Of a DNA stretch of 64,000 nucleotides, positions 45,331 through 52,256 are shown piece after piece. Every line of letters begins with the position of its first letter. Position 1 is the stretch's first letter. This stretch comes from Lachnoclostridium sp. An181 (GTDB lineage Bacteria > Bacillota > Clostridia > Lachnospirales > Lachnospiraceae): positions 62,001 through 126,000 of the forward strand of contig NZ_NFKJ01000006.1 of NCBI RefSeq assembly GCF_002160325.1, read 5' to 3'. The position numbers were made by a program, and so were the translations under genes. Below the pieces are notes generated by a model, which saw only the letters and a list, made by a program, of their open reading frames with translations, was not told where the DNA came from and searched no databases.

Positions 45331-45891
45331 ATGGAGACAAAAGAGTTTCTTTCATATATGGACAGCGGAAAGGAAGTAACCGCAGGCTCCGAAGTCCACC
45401 AGTACATGACAGAACTTTCCCAAAAGGCACTCCAAATTACGGCTGATTTAAACAATCGCTATCATACTCCGGAAGAACTTTTGACAATTATGAGAGACCT
45501 GACCGGAAGACATATCGATGAATCCTTTTCCATGTTCCCGCCATTCTATACAGACTGCGGGAAAAACTTGAAAATCGGGAAACACGTTTTCATCAATTCC
45601 GGCTGTAAGTTTCAGGACCAGGGCGGCATCAGCATAGGGGACGGCACACTGATCGGGCATAACGTTGTCCTCGCCACGCTCAATCACAGTCAGGATGCGG
45701 CAAAACGAGGAAACTTACTCCCCGCTCCTATCAAAATCGGAAAGAATGTCTGGATAGGTGCAAACGCAACAATCTGTCCCGGTGTAATTATCGGCGATGG
45801 GGCCATCATTGCCGCCGGAGCTGTAGTCAATAAAGATGTGCCTGATAATACGGTAGTCGGTGGTGTACCGGCAAAACTGATAAAAAAATAA
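45331..45891 (+). CDS. Sugar O-acetyltransferase (maltose/galactoside type)
   Basis: 186 residues, the length of Maa/LacA proteins. The N-terminal helical cap (about 5-60) is followed by a left-handed beta-helix of hexapeptide repeats, with [40 protein letters not shown] and [33 protein letters not shown]. The catalytic His is the one in ATLNH near 115. It transfers acetyl from acetyl-CoA to sugars, often to detoxify unused ones. Start ATG after GGAGG. The next gene, an FMN-reductase remnant, begins 18 bases downstream. Confidence 0.92.
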   Translation: METKEFLSYMDSGKEVTAGSEVHQYMTELSQKALQITADLNNRYHTPEELLTIMRDLTGRHIDESFSMFPPFYTDCGKNLKIGKHVFINSGCKFQDQGGISIGDGTLIGHNVVLATLNHSQDAAKRGNLLPAPIKIGKNVWIGANATICPGVIIGDGAIIAAGAVVNKDVPDNTVVGGVPAKLIKK

Positions 45892-45909
45892 ATATACAGG
45901 AGCAAAGCA

Positions 45910-46111
45910 ATGAATAAAAAAATATTGATCATTTCTACAAGTTCACGCCTGGAGCCGTGCCGTAAGTGGACTGGAGGGCTGGATCGAATGTTTTGATAAG
46001 TCCCATCTTGCCGGCGTTGTTTTTGGAGGCGGCGTTACAAATCCCGGAGAAATCAACGAGAACCATTCAGCTATGAAAAAAGCGTATGAAATGGGAAAAG
46101 AGCTTTCATAA
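45910..46111 (+). pseudogene. NADPH-dependent FMN reductase / flavodoxin-fold gene with internal deletion
   Basis: The ATG at 45910 encodes MNKKILIISTSSR, the phosphate-loop start of the family. The same frame then runs into a stop codon. From about 45950 a different frame reads WSRAVSGLEGWIECFDK, LAGVVFGGGVTNPGE and MKKAYEMGKELS up to the stop at 46111, which is the family's C-terminus. Roughly 110-120 codons of the middle are gone and the two ends are out of frame. Confidence 0.85.
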
Positions 46112-46145
46112 AAAATTTTCTGTTATTTTGAAGGAGTGGCCACAA

Positions 46146-46655
46146 TTGAAAAAGTCATATTTTATGATTCTCACAGCACTCATTTTTCTTCTTTCTTCAT
46201 GTGGGGTTTCTCACCCAGAACAGCAGGAATCCCACTTAAGGGCAGAGCCCTTGTCCAAAGCCAAGGCGTCTGAAAAAACGAAAGGAAATGAAGAAATGGA
46301 AACTAAAAAGATCAAGGTTCAAATTGACAATTTCATTTTTACAGCAACATTAGAAAATAACACTGCCACAAAGGAGCTGATTGATTTGCTGGAAGAGGAA
46401 CCGATTACGATTGAAATGACAGATTATGCAGGTATGGAAAAAGTAGGTCCTCTTGGTGCAACTCTTACTGCCACCAATGAACCTACCACTACTCATTCCG
46501 GTGATATTGTTTTATATAATGGAGATCATATTGTTCTGTTTTATGGCACAAATTCCTGGAGTTATACAAGACTTGGAAAAATAGATGATTTGTCAAACTG
46601 GAAAGAAGCTCTTGGGACCAAAGATATAACCATTGTCCTTTCTTTATCTGATTAA
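46146..46655 (+). CDS. Cyclophilin-like fold lipoprotein
   Basis: 169 residues. Start taken as TTG at 46146, because AAGGAG lies nine bases upstream and the product begins with a lysine-rich signal peptide (KKSYFMILTALIFLLSSC). The lipobox LSSC gives a lipid-anchored Cys. After a polar linker, the C-terminal about 115 residues form the cyclophilin-like domain: VQIDNFIFTATLENNTATKE, MTDYAGMEKVGPLGATL, GDIVLYNGDHIVLFYGTNSW and YTRLGKIDDLSNWKEALGTK. Peptidyl-prolyl isomerase activity is doubtful for this family. It commonly occurs with flavodoxin and reductase genes, consistent with the remnant directly upstream. Confidence 0.85.
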   Translation: MKKSYFMILTALIFLLSSCGVSHPEQQESHLRAEPLSKAKASEKTKGNEEMETKKIKVQIDNFIFTATLENNTATKELIDLLEEEPITIEMTDYAGMEKVGPLGATLTATNEPTTTHSGDIVLYNGDHIVLFYGTNSWSYTRLGKIDDLSNWKEALGTKDITIVLSLSD

Positions 46656-46704
46656 ATCATTCAGTTGTCCCTCTTTCTCTTTTATATTATTCTCAACAGC
46701 ACTT

Positions 46705-46890
46705 TCATGTAGAATTGATGTAATCCGTCAACGTCACATAAAGCGTATCCCGAACTTTGATCCCCTCTTCTCTGACTGATACCACAACTTTACCTGCAAT
46801 TTCCAGATACTTTTCTGATATCTCTTTTACTCCTTTTTGAAATCGGTAATTATCTTCCGCATTCTTAAGACAGTAAATCTTTTCAACAAG
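46705..46890 (-). pseudogene. Isolated fragment of a BglG/LicT-type antiterminator gene
   Basis: The minus strand reads LVEKIYCLKNAEDNYRFQ, VKEISEKYLEIAGKVVVSVR and VRDTLYVTLTDYINST, then TGA. It lines up residue by residue with the start of the first PRD domain of the intact licT at 54.3-55.2 kb (LVEKIYFLKNEEDNHRLQ, VKEISEKYLEIAGKVVTCAR, IKDTLYVTLTDHINSA). The RNA-binding domain and the second PRD are absent. It is a remnant of a second antiterminator gene. Confidence 0.85.
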
Positions 46891-46910
46891 ACAATACTGC
46901 TTTTTTATGC

Positions 46911-47002
46911 AAAAGGCACCCTCTCGGATGCCTTAAACTTGCCTGTTCTTAGGTTCCACTGCTTCAGATCGGACATTGTGTGTCTGGTTCTGGTTCTCTG
47001 GC
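46911..47002. repeat. Repeat copy A, like the bglA 3' flank
   Basis: About 90 bases, roughly 85-90 per cent identical to 50688-50777 by eye. It contains the hairpin AAGGCATCC-GAGA-GGGTGCCTTTT (minus strand, terminator-like) and a stretch containing TTCCACTGCTTCAG. It lies next to the licT-like fragment, so a degraded second beta-glucoside locus may be the source. Confidence 0.85.
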
Positions 47003-47461
47003 TTTACCTTTTGTGTTATACTGTTGAACTTTTCCAGGCTCTTTTGCCTGCTCTGCCTTTCCTTCTGCTTTTTGTTCACACCTACCACCTCAAAGATAGT
47101 ATGCGTAAATACAAAAAATCTATGTGCGAAAAAACAAGATGATATGAAAATCAGTGCAATGCCGGAGCCGACTATGATCCATTGTAATGGCATGACATCT
47201 GCCATGAAATACACACACTCCTGTAAGCAAGGTGTTATTTCGACTTTTGATCCCCCAGGCAATGCACAGAACCCCGCCTGCCATCATTCCTCCAACTCCG
47301 CACATCTCAACTGCTGTCAGATACCAATAAGTATTTCCATAGTCTCTGCTCACAAATAAGCCTGATAAAATTGTTTTCTTTTCATTATTCTTGCTTTCAA
47401 TACTGTTTCTGTTACTGCCTTACCCTCTTGTGTAATCTCAGCTTGGAACAAGGTTCCTAAT
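46933..47461 (-). pseudogene. Broken membrane-protein reading frames
   Basis: Several minus-strand pieces look coding but do not form one gene. TLFQAEITQEGKAVTETVL (47355-47461) ends in a stop codon. SRDYGNTYWYLTAVEMCG plus GGVLCIAWGIKSR lies at about 47220-47360. FMADVMPLQWIIVGSGIAL plus FISSCFFAHRFFVF lies in another frame at about 47100-47210. The last two would make a two-helix membrane protein after one frameshift near 47214. No family is recognised. Confidence 0.45.
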
Positions 47462-47473
47462 ATTATAAAAGTT

Positions 47474-47659
47474 TTATTTTTCAAAAATCAACTCAATCTT
47501 TCTAAGACTGCCATGTGCGTCAATTTCCGTAGGGATAAAACCTACATAAGAATATCCCTGTTCTGCATATTTGTTTATAATTTCTTTTGGTTCAGAAATG
47601 CAAAGAAATAAGACACCTTTTGATTTATATTTCACTTCAACATATTTATACTCTTTCAT
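47474..47659 (-). CDS. DUF4177-like small protein
   Basis: 61 residues from the ATG at 47659, which follows AAAGGTGG. The sequence YKYVEVKYKSKG...INKYAEQGYSYVGFIPTEID...IELIFEK fits the short DUF4177 pattern: an opening beta strand, a helix with a YAEQGY-type turn, and two closing strands. Function unknown. It lies downstream of the GntR-ABC module on the same strand and may be its last gene. Confidence 0.7.
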   Translation of the reverse strand: MKEYKYVEVKYKSKGVLFLCISEPKEIINKYAEQGYSYVGFIPTEIDAHGSLRKIELIFEK

Positions 47660-47710
47660 ATCAGATACCACCTTTCGATTATCCAAATGTTATCCATCCC
47701 CCAACTCCCT

Positions 47711-47827
47711 TTAAATACCTTTTTTAATTTCTTGTTCTTTTTTCTTCTTGCGTTCTTTATATATCTTATTTCTTAATGGAATACCTCCACATAACAGCAA
47801 TACGACAGCTAATATTGTCAAATCCAT
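47711..47827 (-). CDS. Small 38-residue membrane peptide
   Basis: The ATG at 47827 is preceded by GAGGAGGTCGC, a very good ribosome binding site. The product begins MDLTILAVVLLLCGGIPL, one hydrophobic helix, then a Lys/Arg/Glu-rich tail (RNKIYKERKKKKEQEIKKG). It lies 15 bases after the ABC permease gene on the same strand, so it is probably cotranscribed. It could be a small subunit or regulator of the transporter. Confidence 0.7.
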   Translation of the reverse strand: MDLTILAVVLLLCGGIPLRNKIYKERKKKKEQEIKKGI

Positions 47828-47842
47828 AAAGCGACCTCCTCT

Positions 47843-48499
47843 TTAAAGTTCTTTCTTATTCATAATAGAAATACTAATTTTCATAGATACTAATAAAATT
47901 GCCAGAGCAATAATGATTGCAAATATAACTGCCATGCCCATGCTTACTGTTGGTAATGTATTAAATACATTAACTATATCAACATTGAAAATAGCTTTTG
48001 CTCCTTTTACAACCATAATACCGATAATAGCTAAAATTCCGAATGCTCCAATCATAGCAATTCTTCCTTTTTCACCACCAAATTTAAGCTGGAAAGGAAG
48101 CATTATTGCTTGAATTACAATCATGATAGGCAAGATTAGCAACGCAATCATTATTAAATCTGTAATAGTTAATGTCCCTTTAAATACCGTCGCTATCATT
48201 CCTAATATGGTTGCAAAAATCCATGTACCACACCCGGCCAACAACCCAAGGCAATATTTTTCCATTACATAGCTGGTACGGGTAATAGGCAATGTGAATA
48301 AAAATGCATTACCATTATCAAATTCATCATAACTTACTGTACTTAATGTAAACAACGATACAATAAAAATCAAAAAAGCTAACGGAAATGTCACATCATT
48401 TGTAAATACAATCATTCCGATTGCAATCACTAAAATTAACAAAAAGAAATTTTTTTGCAACTTCATTAATTTAAAGTCTTTTACTAACAATCCTTTCAT
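47843..48499 (-). CDS. ABC-2-type permease
   Basis: 218 residues with six hydrophobic segments, starting MKGLLVKDFKLMKLQKNFF and containing TVSYDEFDNGNAFLFTLPITRTSYVMEKYCLG near 54-85, a pattern typical of ABC-2 permeases in YtrA-linked modules. The start overlaps the end of the ATPase gene by four bases. With that ATPase it forms an exporter of unknown substrate. Its base composition is lower in GC than the housekeeping genes. Confidence 0.9.
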   Translation of the reverse strand: MKGLLVKDFKLMKLQKNFFLLILVIAIGMIVFTNDVTFPLAFLIFIVSLFTLSTVSYDEFDNGNAFLFTLPITRTSYVMEKYCLGLLAGCGTWIFATILGMIATVFKGTLTITDLIMIALLILPIMIVIQAIMLPFQLKFGGEKGRIAMIGAFGILAIIGIMVVKGAKAIFNVDIVNVFNTLPTVSMGMAVIFAIIIALAILLVSMKISISIMNKKEL

Positions 48500-49347
48500 T
48501 GCTCGTTCCCCCTTACCATCATGGTAATAACTTCGTCTATTGTGCCTTTTTGAATCGCTATTTTAGGATAGTTCTCCATATAATACTGCTTTTGATTTGT
48601 TAAGCAACTGTATCCATATACTTCTTTTTTTGAACGTAAGATAAACTGTTTATCCAGTTCGCCATATTGTTTCTCATCTACTTTTAACAAAGCGTAATCA
48701 CTCAATAATACGTCCGTATCTTCATGCAGAATGATTTTTCCATCATGTATCATATAAAGATCATCACACAATGACTCTAAATCACTGGATATATGAGAAC
48801 TAATCAAAATGGAACGTTCTTCATCTTTCTCTAAAAATTCTCTTAGCATTTCCAGTAATTCATCTCTTGCGATTACGTCCAAGCCTGCCGTAGGCTCATC
48901 TAATATCAACAATTTTGCGTTATGTGAAATAGCAATCAACACTTTAAGTTTTGCTTTCATCCCTGTTGAAAAATCTTTTATCTTTTTATCCAGAGGTAAT
49001 TGAAATCTCTGAACCTGCTCAATAAAGAAAGACTTGTCGAATTTTGAATACATATTCTGCAATACCGGAATAATATCTTTTATTCTCAAATATCCACTAA
49101 AACCGGAGTCAGACAATACAATCCCTAATTCTTCTTTATCCTTTGTTGTAAAGTCTTTGATGTCTTTCCCAAATATTGTGATATTCCCACCGTCGATTGA
49201 AATCAATCCTAATATTGACTTAAATGTCGTGCTTTTTCCTGCTCCATTTTGCCCGATTAGACCAGTCACACAACCTTGCATAATTTCTAAAGAACAATCA
49301 AGAAAGAAATTATTATAATGCTTTTTTAAATGCTCAATTTTTAACAT
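48496..49347 (-). CDS. ABC transporter ATP-binding protein
   Basis: 283 residues. Walker A GLIGQNGAGKSTTFK near 29-43, Q-loop region LGIVLSDSGF, signature FSTGMKAKLKVLIAISH near 130-146, Walker B LLILDEPTAGLDVIA near 149-163, and switch His in ILISSHISSDLE. The C-terminal about 70 residues form an extra regulatory domain. The start lies 5 bases after the GntR gene. It is paralogous in layout to the ABC module at 28 kb but reads on the other strand. Confidence 0.93.
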   Translation of the reverse strand: MLKIEHLKKHYNNFFLDCSLEIMQGCVTGLIGQNGAGKSTTFKSILGLISIDGGNITIFGKDIKDFTTKDKEELGIVLSDSGFSGYLRIKDIIPVLQNMYSKFDKSFFIEQVQRFQLPLDKKIKDFSTGMKAKLKVLIAISHNAKLLILDEPTAGLDVIARDELLEMLREFLEKDEERSILISSHISSDLESLCDDLYMIHDGKIILHEDTDVLLSDYALLKVDEKQYGELDKQFILRSKKEVYGYSCLTNQKQYYMENYPKIAIQKGTIDEVITMMVRGNEQ

Positions 49348-49352
49348 ATATA

Positions 49353-49724
49353 TTAGCCCTCCAAAATCAACTCAAATAAACTTTTTATATCTTCGTCACT
49401 AATTCCACAACGTCTGCCTTTTTGGATAGCCTGTTCCAAATCAGCTTCCAGTTCTTTTTTCTGTTCTTCCAAAAGAAACTCTGTATTTGTTGCCGCTACA
49501 TATGTCCCTTTGCCATGTACCGTTACAGTAAAACCCTCACTTTCCAAATTATCGTATGCTTTTTTTACGGTTAAAGCACTAATTTTTAATTCTTTGGATA
49601 GAGTACGAACTGACGGAAGATTATCATTTTCCTTTAGTTCTCCGTTGCGTATAAGCATTTTAATCTGGTCTACAATCTGCTCATAAATGGGAACCATTAA
49701 GGAAGTATTGATTATAATTTTCAT
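49353..49724 (-). CDS. GntR-family (YtrA subfamily) transcriptional regulator
   Basis: 123 residues. The winged helix-turn-helix at about 5-75 has MVPIYEQIVDQIKMLIRNGELKENDNLPSVRTLSKELKISALTVKKAYDNLESEGF, with a short helical tail. It is first in the operon with the ATPase, permease and small peptide. A promoter with palindromic operator lies just upstream (49756-49792). Autorepression is inferred from this layout. Confidence 0.92.
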   Translation of the reverse strand: MKIIINTSLMVPIYEQIVDQIKMLIRNGELKENDNLPSVRTLSKELKISALTVKKAYDNLESEGFTVTVHGKGTYVAATNTEFLLEEQKKELEADLEQAIQKGRRCGISDEDIKSLFELILEG

Positions 49725-49755
49725 TTCTATATCTTTCCTCCTTTATCCTGATAAC

Positions 49756-49792
49756 AGTATATAACAGTTTGTAACTGTTTTCAAGTGTTATA
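49756..49792 (-). promoter_or_regulatory. Promoter and operator of the second GntR-ABC operon
   Basis: On the minus strand TTGAAA (49779-49784) and TATACT (49756-49761) are 17 bases apart. The inverted repeat AACAGTT-ACA-AACTGTT (49763-49779) fills the spacer, and a wider TATAACA / TGTTATA pair (49760-49766, 49786-49792) surrounds it. A bound GntR dimer would block RNA polymerase. Confidence 0.85.
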
Positions 49793-49929
49793 TAGTGTTT
49801 ACTTCATTTTTTTAGTAAAAGAAAAACGTATCTGCTAAAAATTGTAAACATGTAAATATGGGTAGCCAGTTAAATTATTGGCTGGAAAAAATACCACGTT
49901 CAAATCGTACAATAAGTTTTAAAAAAATA

Positions 49930-49990
49930 ATTACCGCCCACTCCACCAGAACCTTTTCTATCTTTCCGTTCCTGGCGTAGGGGCGGTAAT
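49930..49990. terminator. Bidirectional terminator after the Ltp gene
   Basis: ATTACCGCCC (49930-49939) pairs with GGGCGGTAAT (49981-49990) around a 41-base loop. T-runs follow on both strands. It serves the Ltp-repeat gene (minus strand). Confidence 0.85.
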
Positions 49991-50014
49991 CATTTTTTTA
50001 TTAATTCCTATTTC

Positions 50015-50608
50015 CTACTGAGGGAGATTTGCTATTGCATAATCAGCCTCCTCTTGTGTAAATTTTTCTCCATACTCTGATATAAGCTGATCTTTTATTG
50101 CTTCAAGTGACATACTCATTGTTTCCTGATATTCTTTTGCTTTTTCTAATGCATTTTTCTTATAATCTGCCTGCAAATTATCTACCGCATACTGAGCAGC
50201 TTCTGCGCTGAATTTTTCTCCATATTCAGAAGTTAATTGATCATAAATTCCTTGTTTTGACATGTGCATTGTATCACTGTATTGTTCCGCTTTTTTCAAA
50301 GCATTTTTGAATTCTGTAGAAACTTCCGGTTCTGCAGTTTGATCTTTCGTTTCTTCTTTGGTTTCTTCCTTCGTTTCGTTTACTTTATCATTATCGCTTT
50401 TGTCCTTATTATCGGAAACCTTTGGCTCTTGTGTAGTTGTGCTGCCTTTTCCACCACCCATTGCAGCACCAATAACTCCAAGAACAACAACTGCAATGAT
50501 GATCCATTTCAATTTTCCCCCTTGTTTCTTTTTACAATTTGGACATACCTTTGCGTCCTTCAGAATATCTGTTTTACAATGTTTACATTTCTTTGTTTCG
50601 TTTTCCAT
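50015..50608 (-). CDS. Zinc-ribbon membrane protein with two Ltp repeats
   Basis: 197 residues. The N-terminal zinc ribbon has two CxxC pairs in CKHCKTDILKDAKVCPNCKKK (7-27). One membrane helix (about 34-52, WIIIAVVVLGVIGAAMGGG) is followed by an acidic Lys/Glu/Thr linker (about 55-95). Two tandem 45-residue Ltp-type repeats follow (about 100-147 and 150-195), each with ALxKAxxYxxTMxMSxxxIxDQLxSEYGEKF. Ltp proteins of phages and bacteria are surface proteins; some block phage DNA entry (superinfection exclusion). That role here is inference. The promoter has a run of 10 G in its spacer, so expression may switch on and off. Ribosome binding site GAGAGG. Confidence 0.85.
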   Translation of the reverse strand: MENETKKCKHCKTDILKDAKVCPNCKKKQGGKLKWIIIAVVVLGVIGAAMGGGKGSTTTQEPKVSDNKDKSDNDKVNETKEETKEETKDQTAEPEVSTEFKNALKKAEQYSDTMHMSKQGIYDQLTSEYGEKFSAEAAQYAVDNLQADYKKNALEKAKEYQETMSMSLEAIKDQLISEYGEKFTQEEADYAIANLPQ

Positions 50609-50636
50609 TTCCTTTTCCTCTCTTTCGTTTTTTTAT

Positions 50637-50667
50637 ATTATACTTTACCCCCCCCCCTAAAAATCAA
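50637..50667 (-). promoter_or_regulatory. Putative phase-variable promoter with G10 spacer tract
   Basis: On the minus strand TTGATT (50662-50667) is followed by a 19-base spacer containing ten G in a row (50648-50657), then TATAAT (50637-50642), with the start codon 28 bases further on. The best spacing is 17. Slippage losing two G would give the optimum, so tract length should tune expression. Confidence 0.75.
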
Positions 50668-50687
50668 GCAGATTTATTATAGAACGT

Positions 50688-50777
50688 AAAAGACACCCTT
50701 TCGGATGTCTTAAACCTGCCTGTTTTTTAGTTCCACTGCTTCAGCTCGAACATTGTGTCTGATTTTGCTTCTCTGGC
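50688..50777. repeat. Repeat copy B, bglA 3' flank with terminator
   Basis: About 90 bases just downstream of the bglA stop codon, matching 46911-47002. On the minus strand the hairpin AAGACATCC-GAAA-GGGTGTCTTTT (50690-50713) would end the bgl operon. Confidence 0.85.
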
Positions 50778-50782
50778 ATTCC

Positions 50783-52243
50783 TTATTCCTCGGTAAACAA
50801 CGACTCTCCATTTGTCCGGATCACATCCTGGTACCAGTAAAAACTGTCCTTTTTATAGCGGTTCAATGTACCACCTTCCTCTTCTTCCCTGTCTACATAG
50901 ACAAATCCATATCGTTTCTGATATCCGTTCAGCCAGCTCAAAAGATCTGTGAAAGACCATGTACAGTATGCAAGTACACGACATCCCTCTTCCACTGCCT
51001 CCCCCAAAGCTTTTAAATGTTCCTGCAGATAGCAGATTCTGTATTCGTCATGGATCTGATCATCTTCTGTCTTCTTGTCAAAAGCTCCAAGCCCGTTTTC
51101 AGAGATAATGATCGGCAGTGCATACCGGCTTGTGATCTCCCTGCAGCAGAACCGAAGACCTGACGGGTCAATACTCCAATCCCAGTCTGTGGTCAACAAG
51201 TAGGGGTTTGCAGGATTTTTATAAATTCCCTGCATACCCACTTCTTGTGCGGAACCTTTGACACCGCTTGTGTTCATTGTTCCGTATGGAGTCACTCCAT
51301 CCATTGGATTGTATTCACACACACAGCTTTGATAATAATTTACTCCCATAAATGTGATCTCAGATGCTGCTTTTCTAAGGATCTCCTCGTCTCCCGGAGC
51401 CATCTTTGGTGCGATTCCTTTTTTCTGTAAATAGGTCATTGCTGCGATCGGATAACGTCCATATGCGTAGACATCCATCCACCAGTAATTTTTCAGATCA
51501 TCGTAATTTGCCTTTGCCATTGCATTGATCGGTTTACAGTCCAATGCATAGGAAGGGGTGTAGGCAAAACTTGCACCGATCTGTCCGGTTCCTCCCATTT
51601 CTCTGTATGCAAGCACTGCTTTTGCATGCGCCATAAATGCATGGTGGTTCACCTGGTAGAACATTTTCTGATCATCGAATTTTCCAGGCGGATGTTGCGC
51701 TGTGAGCCATCCCAGGGAAGTAAAAATATTCTGCTCATTTAATGTGATCCAGTATTTGACCTTATTTCCAAATCTGGAAAACAGTGTTTTTGCATAATTT
51801 ACATAATCATCAATGATCTGGGGACTTTCCCATCCCTGGTAAGCATCCACAAGAGCCTGCGGCAGATCCCAGTGATAAATAGTCACCATTGGCTCAATAT
51901 TGTATTTCAGGCACTCATCAATGATATTTTCGTAAAATGCAATCCCTTCTTCATTCACTGTTCCTGTTCCTTCCGGATAGATCCTTGCCCAGGAAATGGA
52001 AAAACGGTATGTTTTCAGACCCATTTCTGCCATCAGTGTAATATCTTCTTTATATCTGTGATAATGATCTACAGCCACATCTCCTGTGGTTGCCATGTAT
52101 GTTTTTCCCGGAATGCGCACAAAGGTATCCCAGTTTGTCACTCCTTTGCCGCCTTCATTCCATCCTCCTTCGATCTGGTATGCTGCGGAAGCACTTCCCC
52201 AGAGAAAATCTCCCGGAAATCCTTTTGCTTTCATCTGTTCCAT
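50783..52243 (-). CDS. bglA: 6-phospho-beta-glucosidase (GH1)
   Basis: Splits phosphorylated beta-glucosides delivered by the PTS into glucose 6-phosphate and aglycone. 486 residues. GH1 N-terminal signature FPGDFLWGSASAAYQIEGGWNEGG at 9-32, acid-base Glu in WITLNEQN near 170, nucleophile Glu in PIIISENGLGAFD near 380. The C-terminal loop WLNGYQKRYGFVYVD has the Lys and Tyr that bind the 6-phosphate. It follows bglP with a 13-base gap, preceded by AAAGGAGG. Confidence 0.96.
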   Translation of the reverse strand: MEQMKAKGFPGDFLWGSASAAYQIEGGWNEGGKGVTNWDTFVRIPGKTYMATTGDVAVDHYHRYKEDITLMAEMGLKTYRFSISWARIYPEGTGTVNEEGIAFYENIIDECLKYNIEPMVTIYHWDLPQALVDAYQGWESPQIIDDYVNYAKTLFSRFGNKVKYWITLNEQNIFTSLGWLTAQHPPGKFDDQKMFYQVNHHAFMAHAKAVLAYREMGGTGQIGASFAYTPSYALDCKPINAMAKANYDDLKNYWWMDVYAYGRYPIAAMTYLQKKGIAPKMAPGDEEILRKAASEITFMGVNYYQSCVCEYNPMDGVTPYGTMNTSGVKGSAQEVGMQGIYKNPANPYLLTTDWDWSIDPSGLRFCCREITSRYALPIIISENGLGAFDKKTEDDQIHDEYRICYLQEHLKALGEAVEEGCRVLAYCTWSFTDLLSWLNGYQKRYGFVYVDREEEEGGTLNRYKKDSFYWYQDVIRTNGESLFTEE

Positions 52244-52256
52244 GATGTTTCCTCCT

